In this document: positions 7,787 through 17,023 of the stretch, piece by piece
Position numbering within the stretch: position 1 is the stretch's first letter
Layout: the number at the start of each line of letters is the position of its first letter
From: an uncultured Mucilaginibacter sp.
GTDB taxonomy: Bacteria; Bacteroidota; Bacteroidia; Sphingobacteriales; Sphingobacteriaceae
NCBI GenBank assembly: GCA_913775265.1
Contig: CAJYJH010000068.1
Coordinates: forward strand, 1 to 64,000
Direction of reading: 5' to 3'
Length of the DNA stretch: 64,000 bases
The notes under the pieces: generated by a model
The model's database searches: none
What the model was told of the DNA's origin: nothing
What the model saw: only the letters and a program-made list of their open reading frames with translations
Translations under genes and position numbers: made by a program

Positions 7787-9271
7787 ATGTCGCCAGGAAC
7801 GCTACTTATTTTTATTGCCGGATACTTTTTGGTGCTGATTCTCATCTCTTATCTCACCTCGCGCAAGTCGTCAGATAATGATACCTTTTTTGTGGCCAAC
7901 CGCAATTCAAAATGGTACCTGGTAGCTTTCGGCATGATTGGTACAGCGTTGAGCGGCGTAACCTTTATATCGGTACCCGGCAAAGTAGGCGCCCCCAGCG
8001 GCGACCAGTTTGCTTACTTTCAGTTTGTACTGGGTAATGCGGCGGGCTTTATCATCATTGCTACTGTATTGTTACCCTTGTATTATCGGCTGCAGGTAAC
8101 ATCCATTTACAGTTATATTGAGAATGCTTTGGGCCGCTGGAGTTATAAAACGGCCGCTACAATATTTTTAATCAGCCGCACTATTGGTTCGTCGTTCCGG
8201 TTGTATCTGGTGGTAATTGTACTGCAGAAATTTATTTTCGATAGTTACGGCATTCCGTTTTGGGCAACTGTACTGCTTTGCCTGCTGCTTATCTGGTCGT
8301 ACACGTTTAAGGGTGGTTTAAAAACCATTATCATTACCGATAGCCTGCAAACGCTGTTTCTGGTATCATCGGTATTCTTATCCATCTATTTCATCTGTCG
8401 TAGTTTAGATTATAACATGCTGGAAGCGGCCGACGCCATTAAAAACAGCAGTTACTCCAAAATATTTTTCCTGAACGATTTTGTAAGCAGTAAGCTGCAC
8501 CTGAGTAAACAGTTTTTAGGCGGCTTGTTTATTACCGTAGCCATGACGGGTCTCGACCAAGATTTAATGCAGAAAAACCTGAGCTGTAAAAACATCGGTG
8601 AGGCACAAAAAAACATGTTCAGCTTTACGGCGGTGTTTGTAATAATCAACATTTTCTTTTTGAGCGTAGGCGCCTTGTTGTACTTGTACGCTACCAAAAA
8701 TGGCATCAGTGTCGAAAAAACCGATTACCTCTACCCTACCATTGCGTTGAGGCATTTAGGCTTGGTACCGGCCATTGTGTTTATGCTGGGCTTAACTGCA
8801 GCCACCTTTGCCACTACCGACTCGGCACTCACGGCCCTGACTACTTCTTTTTGCGTTGATTTTTTAAACTTTAACAAACGTAATGATACCAACAGCCCGG
8901 CCATGGTTAAAGTACGCCATTACGTGCACATTGCATTTTCGGCATTGATGTTTTTAACCATCATTTTGTTTAACGCGGTAAATAACGATGCAGTGGTGAG
9001 CGCCATCTTCAAAGTTGCCTCGTACACATACGGTCCATTACTTGGTTTATATAGCTTTGGCTTATTTGTAAGCAGCCGGCAGGTGAATGACAAATTGGTG
9101 CCGTTTATCTGTTTAGTATCGCCTGCGATCTGTTATTTTTTAAGTACTGAATCGTCGAAGATTTTAGGCGGATATGTTTTTGATAACGAATTAATCATTG
9201 TTAACGGTTTAATTACCTTTGCCGGTCTGCTGCTTACCTCAAAGGCTAAAACTAAAATAGCAGCGTTATAG
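7787..9271 (+). CDS. Sodium/solute symporter (SSS family)
   Basis: A 494-residue protein with about 13 hydrophobic segments in the LeuT-like arrangement of the SSS family. The N-terminal helix is followed by a short loop with SSDNDTFFVANR and a substrate-cavity helix with GTALSGVTFISVPGKVG, a common pattern in Bacteroidota SSS transporters annotated as sialic acid, sugar or amino-acid symporters. It probably brings an organic solute in with Na+. Neighbours give no hint of the substrate. Confidence 0.88.
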   Translation: MSPGTLLIFIAGYFLVLILISYLTSRKSSDNDTFFVANRNSKWYLVAFGMIGTALSGVTFISVPGKVGAPSGDQFAYFQFVLGNAAGFIIIATVLLPLYYRLQVTSIYSYIENALGRWSYKTAATIFLISRTIGSSFRLYLVVIVLQKFIFDSYGIPFWATVLLCLLLIWSYTFKGGLKTIIITDSLQTLFLVSSVFLSIYFICRSLDYNMLEAADAIKNSSYSKIFFLNDFVSSKLHLSKQFLGGLFITVAMTGLDQDLMQKNLSCKNIGEAQKNMFSFTAVFVIINIFFLSVGALLYLYATKNGISVEKTDYLYPTIALRHLGLVPAIVFMLGLTAATFATTDSALTALTTSFCVDFLNFNKRNDTNSPAMVKVRHYVHIAFSALMFLTIILFNAVNNDAVVSAIFKVASYTYGPLLGLYSFGLFVSSRQVNDKLVPFICLVSPAICYFLSTESSKILGGYVFDNELIIVNGLITFAGLLLTSKAKTKIAAL

Positions 9272-9290
9272 TTAATCTAAATTTGACAGC

Positions 9291-9998
9291 ATGAATGATG
9301 ATGATAAAATAAGACAGGCTTTCCATAACCAAAACTGGCATGAGATTAAGGTTACCGATTCGTGGCAGATTTTTAAGATTATGGCCGAGTTTGTAGACGG
9401 CTTTGAAAAACTGGCCAAAATAGGCCCTTGTGTATCTATTTTTGGATCAGCACGTACCCATAACGATAACCCGTTTTATAAACTGGCAGAAGATACTGCC
9501 CGTCTGCTTACCGAGCGTGGTTTTGGTGTAATTTCGGGCGGTGGCCCCGGTATTATGGAGGCGGCTAATAAAGGTGCTTACGAAGCCGGTGGTAAATCGG
9601 TAGGTTTAAACATTGAGTTGCCGTTTGAGCAATTCCATAATAAGTATATCGACCGCGACAAGATCCTGGAGTTTGATTACTTTTTTGTGCGTAAAGTAAT
9701 GTTTATGAAGTACTCGCAAGGATTTATTGTATTGCCAGGCGGCTTTGGTACGATGGACGAATCGTTCGAGGCGATTACCCTGATACAAACCGGTAAAATT
9801 GCCCGCTTCCCTATCGTATTCGTTGGAGTGGATTACTGGAAAGGCTTATTTGACTGGGTAGAAGAAAAAATGCTGAACAGCGAACACAACATCAGCCCTG
9901 ATGATTTGAACTTATACCGCTTGGTGGATACTGCTGAAGAAGCTGTAGAACACATTTTCCGTTTCTACGACAAATATTTGCTCAAACCAAACTTTTAA
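9291..9998 (+). CDS. LOG-family protein (nucleotide 5'-monophosphate phosphoribohydrolase-like)
   Basis: The 235-residue protein has the LOG/lysine decarboxylase-like fold: VSIFGSARTH at the nucleotide-binding start, ISGGGPGIMEAANKGA, and the catalytic signature PGGFGTMDESFE. Characterised members hydrolyse cytokinin riboside monophosphates or other nucleoside monophosphates to free base and ribose 5-phosphate; old lysine decarboxylase annotations are not supported for the family. It begins 19 nt after the symporter and is followed by a strong terminator, so the two may be cotranscribed. Confidence 0.9.
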   Translation: MNDDDKIRQAFHNQNWHEIKVTDSWQIFKIMAEFVDGFEKLAKIGPCVSIFGSARTHNDNPFYKLAEDTARLLTERGFGVISGGGPGIMEAANKGAYEAGGKSVGLNIELPFEQFHNKYIDRDKILEFDYFFVRKVMFMKYSQGFIVLPGGFGTMDESFEAITLIQTGKIARFPIVFVGVDYWKGLFDWVEEKMLNSEHNISPDDLNLYRLVDTAEEAVEHIFRFYDKYLLKPNF

Positions 9999-10035
9999 TA
10001 GTTGCGGTCATACTTTTTGCTATAAAGCATCATCT

Positions 10036-10080
10036 AACAAGCCGAATATTTCCAATCAGAAATATTCGGCTTGTTTGTTT
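10036..10080 (+). terminator. Intrinsic terminator after the LOG gene
   Basis: Perfect 16-bp stem (AACAAGCCGAATATTT and complement) with an 8-nt loop, followed by a T-rich tract. Confidence 0.85.
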
Positions 10081-10222
10081 AAGATTACTTCTAACTTAAC
10101 TTTCCTGACCACTCATGCCACCAACCAGTAATTTTGATCAACAAGCAGTTACCTATCCTGCATACTGCTCTTGCAAAATATTACAACTCCATTATCCGGT
10201 ATAATTTATTTATTTTGCAGGT

Positions 10223-11464
10223 ATGGAGCAACCTGTACAACCTAAACGCGAGCCTGCCTTAGGCTTCATTTTCGTGACGTTACTGATTGACGTTACAGGC
10301 TTTGGCATTGTGATCCCGGTTTTTCCAAAATTAATTGAGCATCTGATTCATGGTAACCTGAGTGATGCAGCCCGTTATGGCGGCTGGCTAACTTTTGCTT
10401 ACTCCATCATGCAGTTCTTATTTGCCCCCGTGTTGGGTAACCTAAGTGATAAATATGGCCGCCGCCCGGTATTGTTAGGGTCGTTACTGGGCTTTGGCAT
10501 TGACTACACCTTTTTAGCCTTCGCGCCAAGCATATGGTGGCTGTTTGTTGGCCGTATTATTGCCGGTATTACGGGCGCCAGTTTTACCACGGCATCGGCC
10601 TACATTGCTGATGTAAGTACACCAGAAAAACGCGCACAAAACTTCGGTATCATCGGGGCTGCTTTTGGCTTAGGTTTTATTATTGGTCCGGTGCTGGGCG
10701 GTGTTTTAGGTCAATACAGCACCAAGCTTCCCTTTCTGGCCGCGGCAGCTTTAGCTATCCTGAACGCGATATACGGTTACTTTATTTTGCCAGAATCGTT
10801 AGCGAAAGAAAACCGCCGAGAGTTTGAGTGGAAGCGGGCTAATCCTATTGGTTCATTAATGCAATTAAAAAAATATCCGGCCATCAGCGGATTAATTGCC
10901 TCTTTGATTTTAATTTACATTGCTGCCCATGCCGTACAAAGCACCTGGACGTTTTTTACCATGGAACGCTTTAAGTGGAGCGAATCGCTGGTGGGTTATT
11001 CTTTAGGATTTGTTGGATTATTATCGGGCTTGGTACAAGGTCTGCTTATACGCATTACCATCCCTAAACTGGGGCAAAAGAAGAGCATTGTTTGGGGCTT
11101 GCTGTTATATAGTATAGGCCTGTTATTATTTGCCTTTGCTACCCAAAGCTGGATGATGTTTGCCATACTGGTACCATATTGCCTGGGCGGTATTGCCGGA
11201 CCAGCATTGCAGGGCCTTATCAGCACCCAAATTCCACCCAACGAGCAGGGCGAATTGCAAGGTGGGCTGACCAGCTTAATGAGTGTAACCTCTATTGTGG
11301 GGCCACCGCTCATGACCTCGCTGTTTGCCTGGTTTACCGATAAAAATGCACCTTTTCAGTTTCCAGGCGCTCCATTTTTGATGGGCGCTATATTGATGTT
11401 ATTGAGCACGGCGCTGGCTGTACGTAGCTTTAAAAGGGCGCGTAAGGTAAACCCAACAATGTAA
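10223..11464 (+). CDS. MFS exporter, TetA/TCR-like, copy 1
   Basis: A 12-helix major facilitator of 413 residues. The loop between helices 2 and 3 carries [14 protein letters not shown], the motif A of drug/H+ antiporters, and the fourth to fifth helix region has [11 protein letters not shown] (motif C-like), as in TetA-type efflux pumps. It is followed 88 nt later by a clearly similar gene, so this is a tandem duplication. No repressor gene lies beside it. The substrate is unknown; antibiotic resistance should not be assumed. Confidence 0.9.
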   Translation: MEQPVQPKREPALGFIFVTLLIDVTGFGIVIPVFPKLIEHLIHGNLSDAARYGGWLTFAYSIMQFLFAPVLGNLSDKYGRRPVLLGSLLGFGIDYTFLAFAPSIWWLFVGRIIAGITGASFTTASAYIADVSTPEKRAQNFGIIGAAFGLGFIIGPVLGGVLGQYSTKLPFLAAAALAILNAIYGYFILPESLAKENRREFEWKRANPIGSLMQLKKYPAISGLIASLILIYIAAHAVQSTWTFFTMERFKWSESLVGYSLGFVGLLSGLVQGLLIRITIPKLGQKKSIVWGLLLYSIGLLLFAFATQSWMMFAILVPYCLGGIAGPALQGLISTQIPPNEQGELQGGLTSLMSVTSIVGPPLMTSLFAWFTDKNAPFQFPGAPFLMGAILMLLSTALAVRSFKRARKVNPTM

Positions 11465-11552
11465 ATAGGCTTCCTCGGCAAAGCACGTCAACTTTTTAAA
11501 TCAAACATTTTGACGCCAATTCATTTTTATTGGTGATCCTTTTTTATAACAC

Positions 11553-12788
11553 ATGAGCGAAGCTTTAAAGCCCAAACGCCCGGCTGCACTGGGTTTTATT
11601 TTTGTAACTGTATTTGTTGACGTACTTGGCTTGGGCGTCATTATACCTGTGCTTCCTAAATTGCTGGAACAAATAGGACACGTTGATGTAAGTATGGCAT
11701 CCCAGTTAAGTGGATACCTTACCTTTGCTTATGCCTTAATGCAATTCATATTCTCGTCGGTGCTCGGTAACCTGAGCGACCGTTATGGTCGCAGGCCGGT
11801 TTTGCTTCTTTCGCTCTTCGGCTTCGGTATTGATTATCTTCTGATGGCCTTTGCTCCTAATGTATTCTGGCTTTTTGTGGGTCGCATTATTGCAGGTATT
11901 GCCGGTGCCAGCAGTACTACGGCTACAGCATACATTGCCGACGTAAGTACGGGCGATAAACGTGCCGCCAACTTTGGTTTGATTGGCGCCGCTACCGGCC
12001 TGGGCTTTATAGTAGGTATTGGCTTGGGCGGATACCTGGGCGATGTTGGTTTAAAAATACCGTTTATGGTGGCTGCCGGGCTCGCTTTACTCAATGCACT
12101 ATACGGCTATTTTGTACTTCCCGAATCATTAGCACCCGAAAATCGCAGGCCGTTTGACTGGACGCGTGCCAATCCTGTTGCGGCTTTAAAACGCTTGAAT
12201 AGATACCCTGCAATATCAGGATTGGTAAGTGCTTTTACGTTGGTTTACATTGCCTCTAAAGCGGTAGAAACGGTGCTGGCTTTCTTTTTAATCGAAAAGT
12301 TTAAATGGAGCATGAGCAGCATCAGCAGCCTGGGTATTTTTATTGGAGTATTGCTTATCGGTATACAAGGCGGACTGATTCGCATCATCATTCCTAAACT
12401 GGGGCAGGAAAGAAGCATAGTAACGGGCTTGTTGTTTTACGCCATTGGTTTAACGCTGATTGCATTTTCCACTCAAGGATGGCAGATGTACTTGTTCATG
12501 ATTCCTTATTGTTTAGGCGGCATATCTGGCCCGGCTTTGCAGGGATTAATTACCAGCAAAGTTGAAGCAAACGAACAGGGTGAATTACAAGGTGGATTGA
12601 ACAGCCTGGTGAGTATCACTACGGTAATTGGTCCGTTGTTGATGAGCAGTTTATTTGCTCATTTTACTAACCCAAAATCTTCATCTATCTATTTCCCGGG
12701 TGCGCCCTATTTATTGGGTGCTATCCTGATGCTGGTCAGTACATTTATCGCCATCGGCAGCTTTAAAAAGAATGCGCTCGTGAAGTAG
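11553..12788 (+). CDS. MFS exporter, TetA/TCR-like, copy 2
   Basis: Paralogue of the preceding transporter with the same 12-helix plan over 411 residues. Both start with LGFIFVT, share [13 protein letters not shown] in the 2-3 loop, [21 protein letters not shown] and a near-identical [11 protein letters not shown] / EQGELQGGL stretch in the second half. In the motif C position it has GIGLGGYLGDV where copy 1 has [11 protein letters not shown], so the pair may differ in transport direction or substrate. The two genes are not overlapping but are close enough for one transcript. Confidence 0.9.
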   Translation: MSEALKPKRPAALGFIFVTVFVDVLGLGVIIPVLPKLLEQIGHVDVSMASQLSGYLTFAYALMQFIFSSVLGNLSDRYGRRPVLLLSLFGFGIDYLLMAFAPNVFWLFVGRIIAGIAGASSTTATAYIADVSTGDKRAANFGLIGAATGLGFIVGIGLGGYLGDVGLKIPFMVAAGLALLNALYGYFVLPESLAPENRRPFDWTRANPVAALKRLNRYPAISGLVSAFTLVYIASKAVETVLAFFLIEKFKWSMSSISSLGIFIGVLLIGIQGGLIRIIIPKLGQERSIVTGLLFYAIGLTLIAFSTQGWQMYLFMIPYCLGGISGPALQGLITSKVEANEQGELQGGLNSLVSITTVIGPLLMSSLFAHFTNPKSSSIYFPGAPYLLGAILMLVSTFIAIGSFKKNALVK

Positions 12789-12804
12789 TAATTTCACAAG
12801 CGCA
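12765..12804 (-). terminator. Hairpin overlapping the end of the second MFS gene
   Basis: TGCGCTCGTGAA and TTCACAAGCGCA form an 11-pair stem with one mismatch. On the minus strand it is followed by TTCTTTTTAAAG, so it best fits termination of the minus-strand lipoprotein gene, although it lies across the stop codon of the opposing MFS gene. Confidence 0.45.
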
Positions 12805-12843
12805 TAACATTTGCTTTAAAACAAATATTGTATCTACTATAAG

Positions 12844-13359
12844 CTATCGTAACGATGTCAAACCAAAAAACTTAAACTGACCCTGCTCTTTCACAAATTG
12901 GAAGGCGTAGCGCACGCCTTCATATCCTTTGATTTTGTCAGGCTGGCGGGTTACATACCAAATGTCGTATACGTTCAGCACCTCGTCGCTGGTATTAATA
13001 TTCTGCGGTTTGTAGTTTTTAATCTTTTCGGTTAAAACAACATGCTTGCCGGTTTGCACCGCTTCCCATAGTTTAGTACGAGGCAGGGTACGCAATGTAC
13101 TTTTAATGTAAGCGTCAGCCGTTACTAATTCATTAGCCGTGTTAGCTTGGGTAGCACAAGGCTGGCAGTACACTTTACTCAAGGATAGTTTTTTTAAGGT
13201 ACGAACGTTTTTAGTAGCTATCGCCCTCACATATTGTTTCCAAACCGCTTCAACGGCTAATGAGTCGGTTTTAGACGTTTTAACCATCCTCATTTGCTGC
13301 CCGCACGACGATAATAACAAGACACCTAAAGCAGCGGCAATTAAAATATATTTAGCCAT
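12844..13359 (-). CDS. Hypothetical lipoprotein
   Basis: The 171-residue protein opens with a lipoprotein signal, hydrophobic core ILIAAALGVLLLSSC with Cys19 as the likely lipidated residue. The mature part begins with a short linker and reads like an NTF2-like or DUF4878-type small alpha/beta domain (EAVWKQYVRAIATKNVRTLKKLS, then YEGVRYAFQFVKEQGQFKFFGL), but I cannot assign it with certainty. It contains a CxxC pair (CQPC) near the middle. It stands alone on the minus strand between two plus-strand units. Confidence 0.75.
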   Translation of the reverse strand: MAKYILIAAALGVLLLSSCGQQMRMVKTSKTDSLAVEAVWKQYVRAIATKNVRTLKKLSLSKVYCQPCATQANTANELVTADAYIKSTLRTLPRTKLWEAVQTGKHVVLTEKIKNYKPQNINTSDEVLNVYDIWYVTRQPDKIKGYEGVRYAFQFVKEQGQFKFFGLTSLR

Positions 13360-13568
13360 GAGTAATTATAAATAAGTTTGTTTTTAAGATCAGGCAAATT
13401 ACAATGCGCATCACCTTTTTAAATAATACATCAATAAACGCAAAATAAACGGATGTGTGTTTTAACACTCATGCAAATTTTCAACATCAAGGGCAATCGC
13501 CTTACTATAATGGCACAAGATTGACTAAATAGCTGTGCAGCAATCCTTACATCAACCAACGTAAAACT

Positions 13569-13576
13569 TATCTTTG
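13569..13576 (+). promoter_or_regulatory. -7 promoter element before the MBL/rhodanese gene
   Basis: TATCTTTG is a perfect match to the Bacteroidota -7 consensus TAnnTTTG and lies only 8 bases before the ATG at 13584, implying a nearly leaderless message. I see no good TTTG -33 element at the right spacing. Confidence 0.45.
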
Positions 13577-13583
13577 CCCACTT

Positions 13584-14918
13584 ATGCTGATACATCAATT
13601 TTATGATACCGATCTGGCGCATGCCTCTTATGCTGTTTTACGGGCGGGCCAGATTATAGTTATTGATCCGGCACGCAATCCGCAGCCCTATTACGATTTT
13701 GCTACCCTGCACGAGGCCAATATTGTAGGCGTAATAGAAACGCACCCGCATGCCGACTTTGTAAGCTCGCACCTGGAAATTCATGAAACTACCGGGGCAA
13801 CTATTTATGTAAGCCGTTTGTTGGGGGCAACTTATCCGCACCAGACTTTTGACGAGGGTGATACAATTACCCTGGCCGATATACAATTACAAGCCATTAA
13901 TACACCCGGCCACTCGCCCGATTCTATATGTGTTTTGGTAACCGACGAGAACGGACAAAGCACTACCCTATTTAGCGGAGATACGCTTTTTGTGGGTGAT
14001 GTTGGCCGTCCGGACCTGCGCGAAGAGGCCGGTAATATCACTGCAAAAAAAGAAGACCTGGCCCGGCAGATGTACCATACCACCCGGCACAAGTTGATGA
14101 CTTTGCCGAAAGATGTGGTAGTTTACCCGGCACATGGTCCCGGCTCGCTGTGCGGCAAAAACATGAGCCCCGATTTACAAACTACCATCGGTCGGGAGTT
14201 GCGCGAAAACTACGCACTACAACTGATGGATGAGTTAAAGTTTATTAACGAATTAATTACAGACCAGCCGTTTACGCCGCAATACTTCGGCTATGACGTT
14301 GAACTGAACAAGCACGGGGCACCGGCCTACGCCCAAAGCCTTGCAGATGTGCCTCGCATATCTGCAGATAGTAATTTAGCTGAAGATATCCTGATTATAG
14401 ACAGCCGCCCTAAAGCCGATTTTAATAGCGGCCATGTTAAGGGTGCGGTCAACTTGCAATTGCAGGGTAAATTTGAGACCTGGTTAGGGGCTGTCGTTGC
14501 TCCTGAAGAGCCGCTTTACTTAATAGCAGCCGATGAAGCCAAACTGGAAACGGCACTGGCCCGTGCGGCTAAAATTGGATATGAGCAGCAGGTTAAAGGT
14601 GCATTAGTAAACCCTGAGCAGGCTGATCAGGTATCAGACGAGTTAGATTTAGATGTATTTAAAGCTAACCCCGATGAATTTACAATTATTGATACGCGTA
14701 ACTGGAACGAGATTAATGCCGGTTTGCTATTTGAGAATGCCTTAACTATCCCGTTGCCAGAAATCCGTAGCCGCATCGGCGAAATACCGACCGATAAACC
14801 TATTGTAGTACATTGTGCTGCCGGGTATCGCTCGGCAGCAGCGCGCAGCATTTTAAGCGCGCAGATCAGCAATGTACCGGTTTACGATTTGGGAGAAGCT
14901 GTAACTACCTTTAAATAA
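13584..14918 (+). CDS. MBL-fold hydrolase with two rhodanese domains
   Basis: The N-terminal half (about 1-230) is a metallo-beta-lactamase fold of the persulfide dioxygenase/glyoxalase II type, with ETHPHADFVSSHLE, TPGHSPDSI, LFSGDTLFVGDVGRPDL and a final VVYPAHGPGS supplying metal ligands. Two rhodanese modules follow. The first, around 265-350, has no cysteine in its active loop and is probably structural. The second, around 355-444, has the loop HCAAGYRS with the catalytic Cys. The enzyme likely oxidises or transfers sulfane sulfur in the cytoplasm. It has 444 residues, a common Bacteroidota architecture. Confidence 0.9.
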   Translation: MLIHQFYDTDLAHASYAVLRAGQIIVIDPARNPQPYYDFATLHEANIVGVIETHPHADFVSSHLEIHETTGATIYVSRLLGATYPHQTFDEGDTITLADIQLQAINTPGHSPDSICVLVTDENGQSTTLFSGDTLFVGDVGRPDLREEAGNITAKKEDLARQMYHTTRHKLMTLPKDVVVYPAHGPGSLCGKNMSPDLQTTIGRELRENYALQLMDELKFINELITDQPFTPQYFGYDVELNKHGAPAYAQSLADVPRISADSNLAEDILIIDSRPKADFNSGHVKGAVNLQLQGKFETWLGAVVAPEEPLYLIAADEAKLETALARAAKIGYEQQVKGALVNPEQADQVSDELDLDVFKANPDEFTIIDTRNWNEINAGLLFENALTIPLPEIRSRIGEIPTDKPIVVHCAAGYRSAAARSILSAQISNVPVYDLGEAVTTFK

Positions 14919-14958
14919 ATCTTCATTCAACATCAATAACCTGTATTTGTCAAAAGTT

Positions 14959-15648
14959 ATGAGTAATCTATCTATCGTCACTACGGCTGATGGTTCAAAA
15001 ACCATATTTAATGCCGAAGTGGGCGAAAATTATCATTCTAAACATGGCGCCTTGCAAGAAAGCCAGCATGTGTTCCTGAATGCGGGTTTACGATACTTTC
15101 TGGCAGGTACAGATAGTGCCGAGGTTTCGGTGTTAGAAGTAGGTTTGGGTACAGGCCTTAATTTTTTGCTCAGCGCAGACTTTTGCACAGCTAAGAATAT
15201 AAAGCTTCATTATACCGGTATTGAAGCATACCCGCTTAGTCCCGAAATGCTTGCCGAAACAGGTTATGATAGCTATGTTTCAGATGCCATGTGGCAGGCT
15301 TTTTTAAAAGAATATAATGGTTCATTGAACCATCCGGTACAGCTTAGCCAAAACGTGGAGCTATTTACGGCTCACACCATGCTGATGGACTTTAACTCGG
15401 CACAGCAGTATGACGTAATCTATTTTGACGCCTTTGCCGCCATACATCAACCCGAAATGTGGAATGAGGCAGCAATACAGCATACCGTACAATTTTTAAA
15501 GCCGGGCGGCGTATTTGTTACGTATGCTATTACCGGCAATTTAAAACGCCAACTTAAAGCGCTGGGTTTAAAAGTAGAAAAAGCCCCTGGTGCACCCGGC
15601 AAGCGCGAAATGTTGCGGGCTACTAAACTCTCCGAAGCTGACCTGTAA
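14959..15648 (+). CDS. mnmD: tRNA 5-methylaminomethyl-2-thiouridine methyltransferase MnmD
   Basis: This corresponds to the methyltransferase half of MnmC, which finishes mnm5s2U34 in the wobble position of some tRNAs. The SAM-binding motif VLEVGLGTGLNFLL is clear, followed by YTGIEAYPL, DVIYFDAFA and the closing GKREMLRAT. The FAD-dependent half of MnmC is absent, so this is a stand-alone MnmD. I start at the ATG at 14959 (229 residues); the TTG 12 nt earlier is less plausible. It lies 40 nt after the rhodanese gene, which may share a link to tRNA thiolation. That link is only a suggestion. Confidence 0.88.
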   Translation: MSNLSIVTTADGSKTIFNAEVGENYHSKHGALQESQHVFLNAGLRYFLAGTDSAEVSVLEVGLGTGLNFLLSADFCTAKNIKLHYTGIEAYPLSPEMLAETGYDSYVSDAMWQAFLKEYNGSLNHPVQLSQNVELFTAHTMLMDFNSAQQYDVIYFDAFAAIHQPEMWNEAAIQHTVQFLKPGGVFVTYAITGNLKRQLKALGLKVEKAPGAPGKREMLRATKLSEADL

Positions 15649-15673
15649 TACTTACCTTTATAAAAACATTGTT

Positions 15674-16477
15674 ATGCCTTTAACTCCTCCAGATACCGCT
15701 GCTAATCCTGAATCAGGTTTTACCCGGTTACTTTCGATCTTGAACGATTTACGCGAGAACTGTCCATGGGATAAGAAGCAGACCTTTGAAAGCCTGCGTC
15801 ATTTAACTATCGAAGAAACTTACGAGCTATCGGATGCTATTTTGAGTAACGATACCAACGAAATAAAAAAGGAACTGGGCGATTTGATGATGCACCTGGT
15901 GTTTTATGCCCGCATTGCATCAGAATCCGACACCTTTAATATTACCGATGTGTTAAACAGCGTTTGTGATAAGCTGATTAATCGCCACCCGCACATTTAT
16001 GCTGATGTTGATGTAGCCAATGAAGAGGATGTAAAGCGCAACTGGGAGCAAATCAAACTGAAGGAAGGCAATAAGTCGGTTTTGGGAGGTGTACCGACAT
16101 CTCTTCCGGCCTTGGTGAAAGCGGCTCGTATACAAGAAAAGGCCCGTGGTGTAGGTTTTGACTGGGAAAACAAAGACCAGGTTTGGGAAAAGGTTGAGGA
16201 AGAAATGCAGGAATTCCGTCAGGAATATAACACTGATGATAACACCGTGATTGACCAGGAACGTGCCGAAAGCGAGTTTGGCGATCTAATGTTTTCGCTG
16301 ATCAACTATGCACGTTTTGTAAACATCAATCCCGAAAACGCGCTCGAAAAAACCAATCGAAAGTTCATTAAACGTTTTCAATATCTCGAAACTCAGGCGG
16401 CAGCCAGCGGCAAAAAATTGCAGGACATGACCCTGAGCGAGATGGATGTTTACTGGAACGAGGCAAAAAAACTATAA
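15674..16477 (+). CDS. mazG: Nucleoside triphosphate pyrophosphohydrolase MazG
   Basis: MazG hydrolyses NTPs to NMP and pyrophosphate and helps clear non-canonical nucleotides. Two tandem all-alpha MazG domains are visible: the first from about residue 18 with LREnCPWDKKQTFESL-type start and metal-binding EETYELSDAI followed by KKELGDLMMH, the second with EEMQEFRQE and ESEFGDLMFSL. The start at 15674 (MPLTPP) gives 267 residues. The open frame to 15590 overlaps mnmD and is not supported. Confidence 0.95.
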   Translation: MPLTPPDTAANPESGFTRLLSILNDLRENCPWDKKQTFESLRHLTIEETYELSDAILSNDTNEIKKELGDLMMHLVFYARIASESDTFNITDVLNSVCDKLINRHPHIYADVDVANEEDVKRNWEQIKLKEGNKSVLGGVPTSLPALVKAARIQEKARGVGFDWENKDQVWEKVEEEMQEFRQEYNTDDNTVIDQERAESEFGDLMFSLINYARFVNINPENALEKTNRKFIKRFQYLETQAAASGKKLQDMTLSEMDVYWNEAKKL

Positions 16478-16548
16478 TTTTTTCAGGGGGCCTGTTACAC
16501 CCGCCTGTTTTTCTGCGTAAAGGCGTTGTACATTACAAACAACGTTTT

Positions 16549-16986
16549 ATGAAAAAGCAATTACTTTGCCTGTTAACCGGTTTGGCAGCGGTTGCAGCAG
16601 GCTGTATGAAGAGCAATGATGATGTGACGCCTGTATTACAGCCACAGGGCAAATTCTCAGGTACGTTCCAGCGTATCCATTATGCGCCAGCCACCAAAAA
16701 GTATGATACCGTTAAGCTCAACTTCCAGATGGAGCTGGTAAATAACACCTTTAAAGTAACCGGCGACACCTCCAAACATGCCGGCAGTAACGGTACCTTC
16801 GGATACAACGCAGCTCAAATTCAGTGGATCGACGTTACGGTACCTAAGGGAGCTAACGCCTTAAATCTTCCTAAATATCATTTGTACGGTAATTATAACT
16901 ATGCTTATGATGGTACGGCCTTTAAATTTGAAGCTTATAACGATACGTTAAAGTACTACTACGATTTGAAAAAAACCACTAACTAA
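16549..16986 (+). CDS. Hypothetical lipoprotein
   Basis: A 145-residue secreted protein with the lipoprotein signal MKKQLLCLLTGLAAVAAGC, lipidation Cys19. The rest is polar with a beta-rich pattern: GKFSGTFQRIHY, VKLNFQME, TFGYNAAQIQWIDVTVP. This resembles small lipocalin-like or avidin-like envelope proteins of Bacteroidota, but no specific family can be named. It precedes the ECF sigma gene by 37 nt on the same strand and may be cotranscribed with it. Confidence 0.75.
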   Translation: MKKQLLCLLTGLAAVAAGCMKSNDDVTPVLQPQGKFSGTFQRIHYAPATKKYDTVKLNFQMELVNNTFKVTGDTSKHAGSNGTFGYNAAQIQWIDVTVPKGANALNLPKYHLYGNYNYAYDGTAFKFEAYNDTLKYYYDLKKTTN

Positions 16987-17023
16987 ACAGCACCTTAACT
17001 AAGCAGATAATTTCTAATACTGC

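Noticed and set aside
10223..12788. Tetracycline resistance determinant
   Set aside because: The TetA-like motifs are shared by many exporters, and no TetR-type repressor or mobile element accompanies them.
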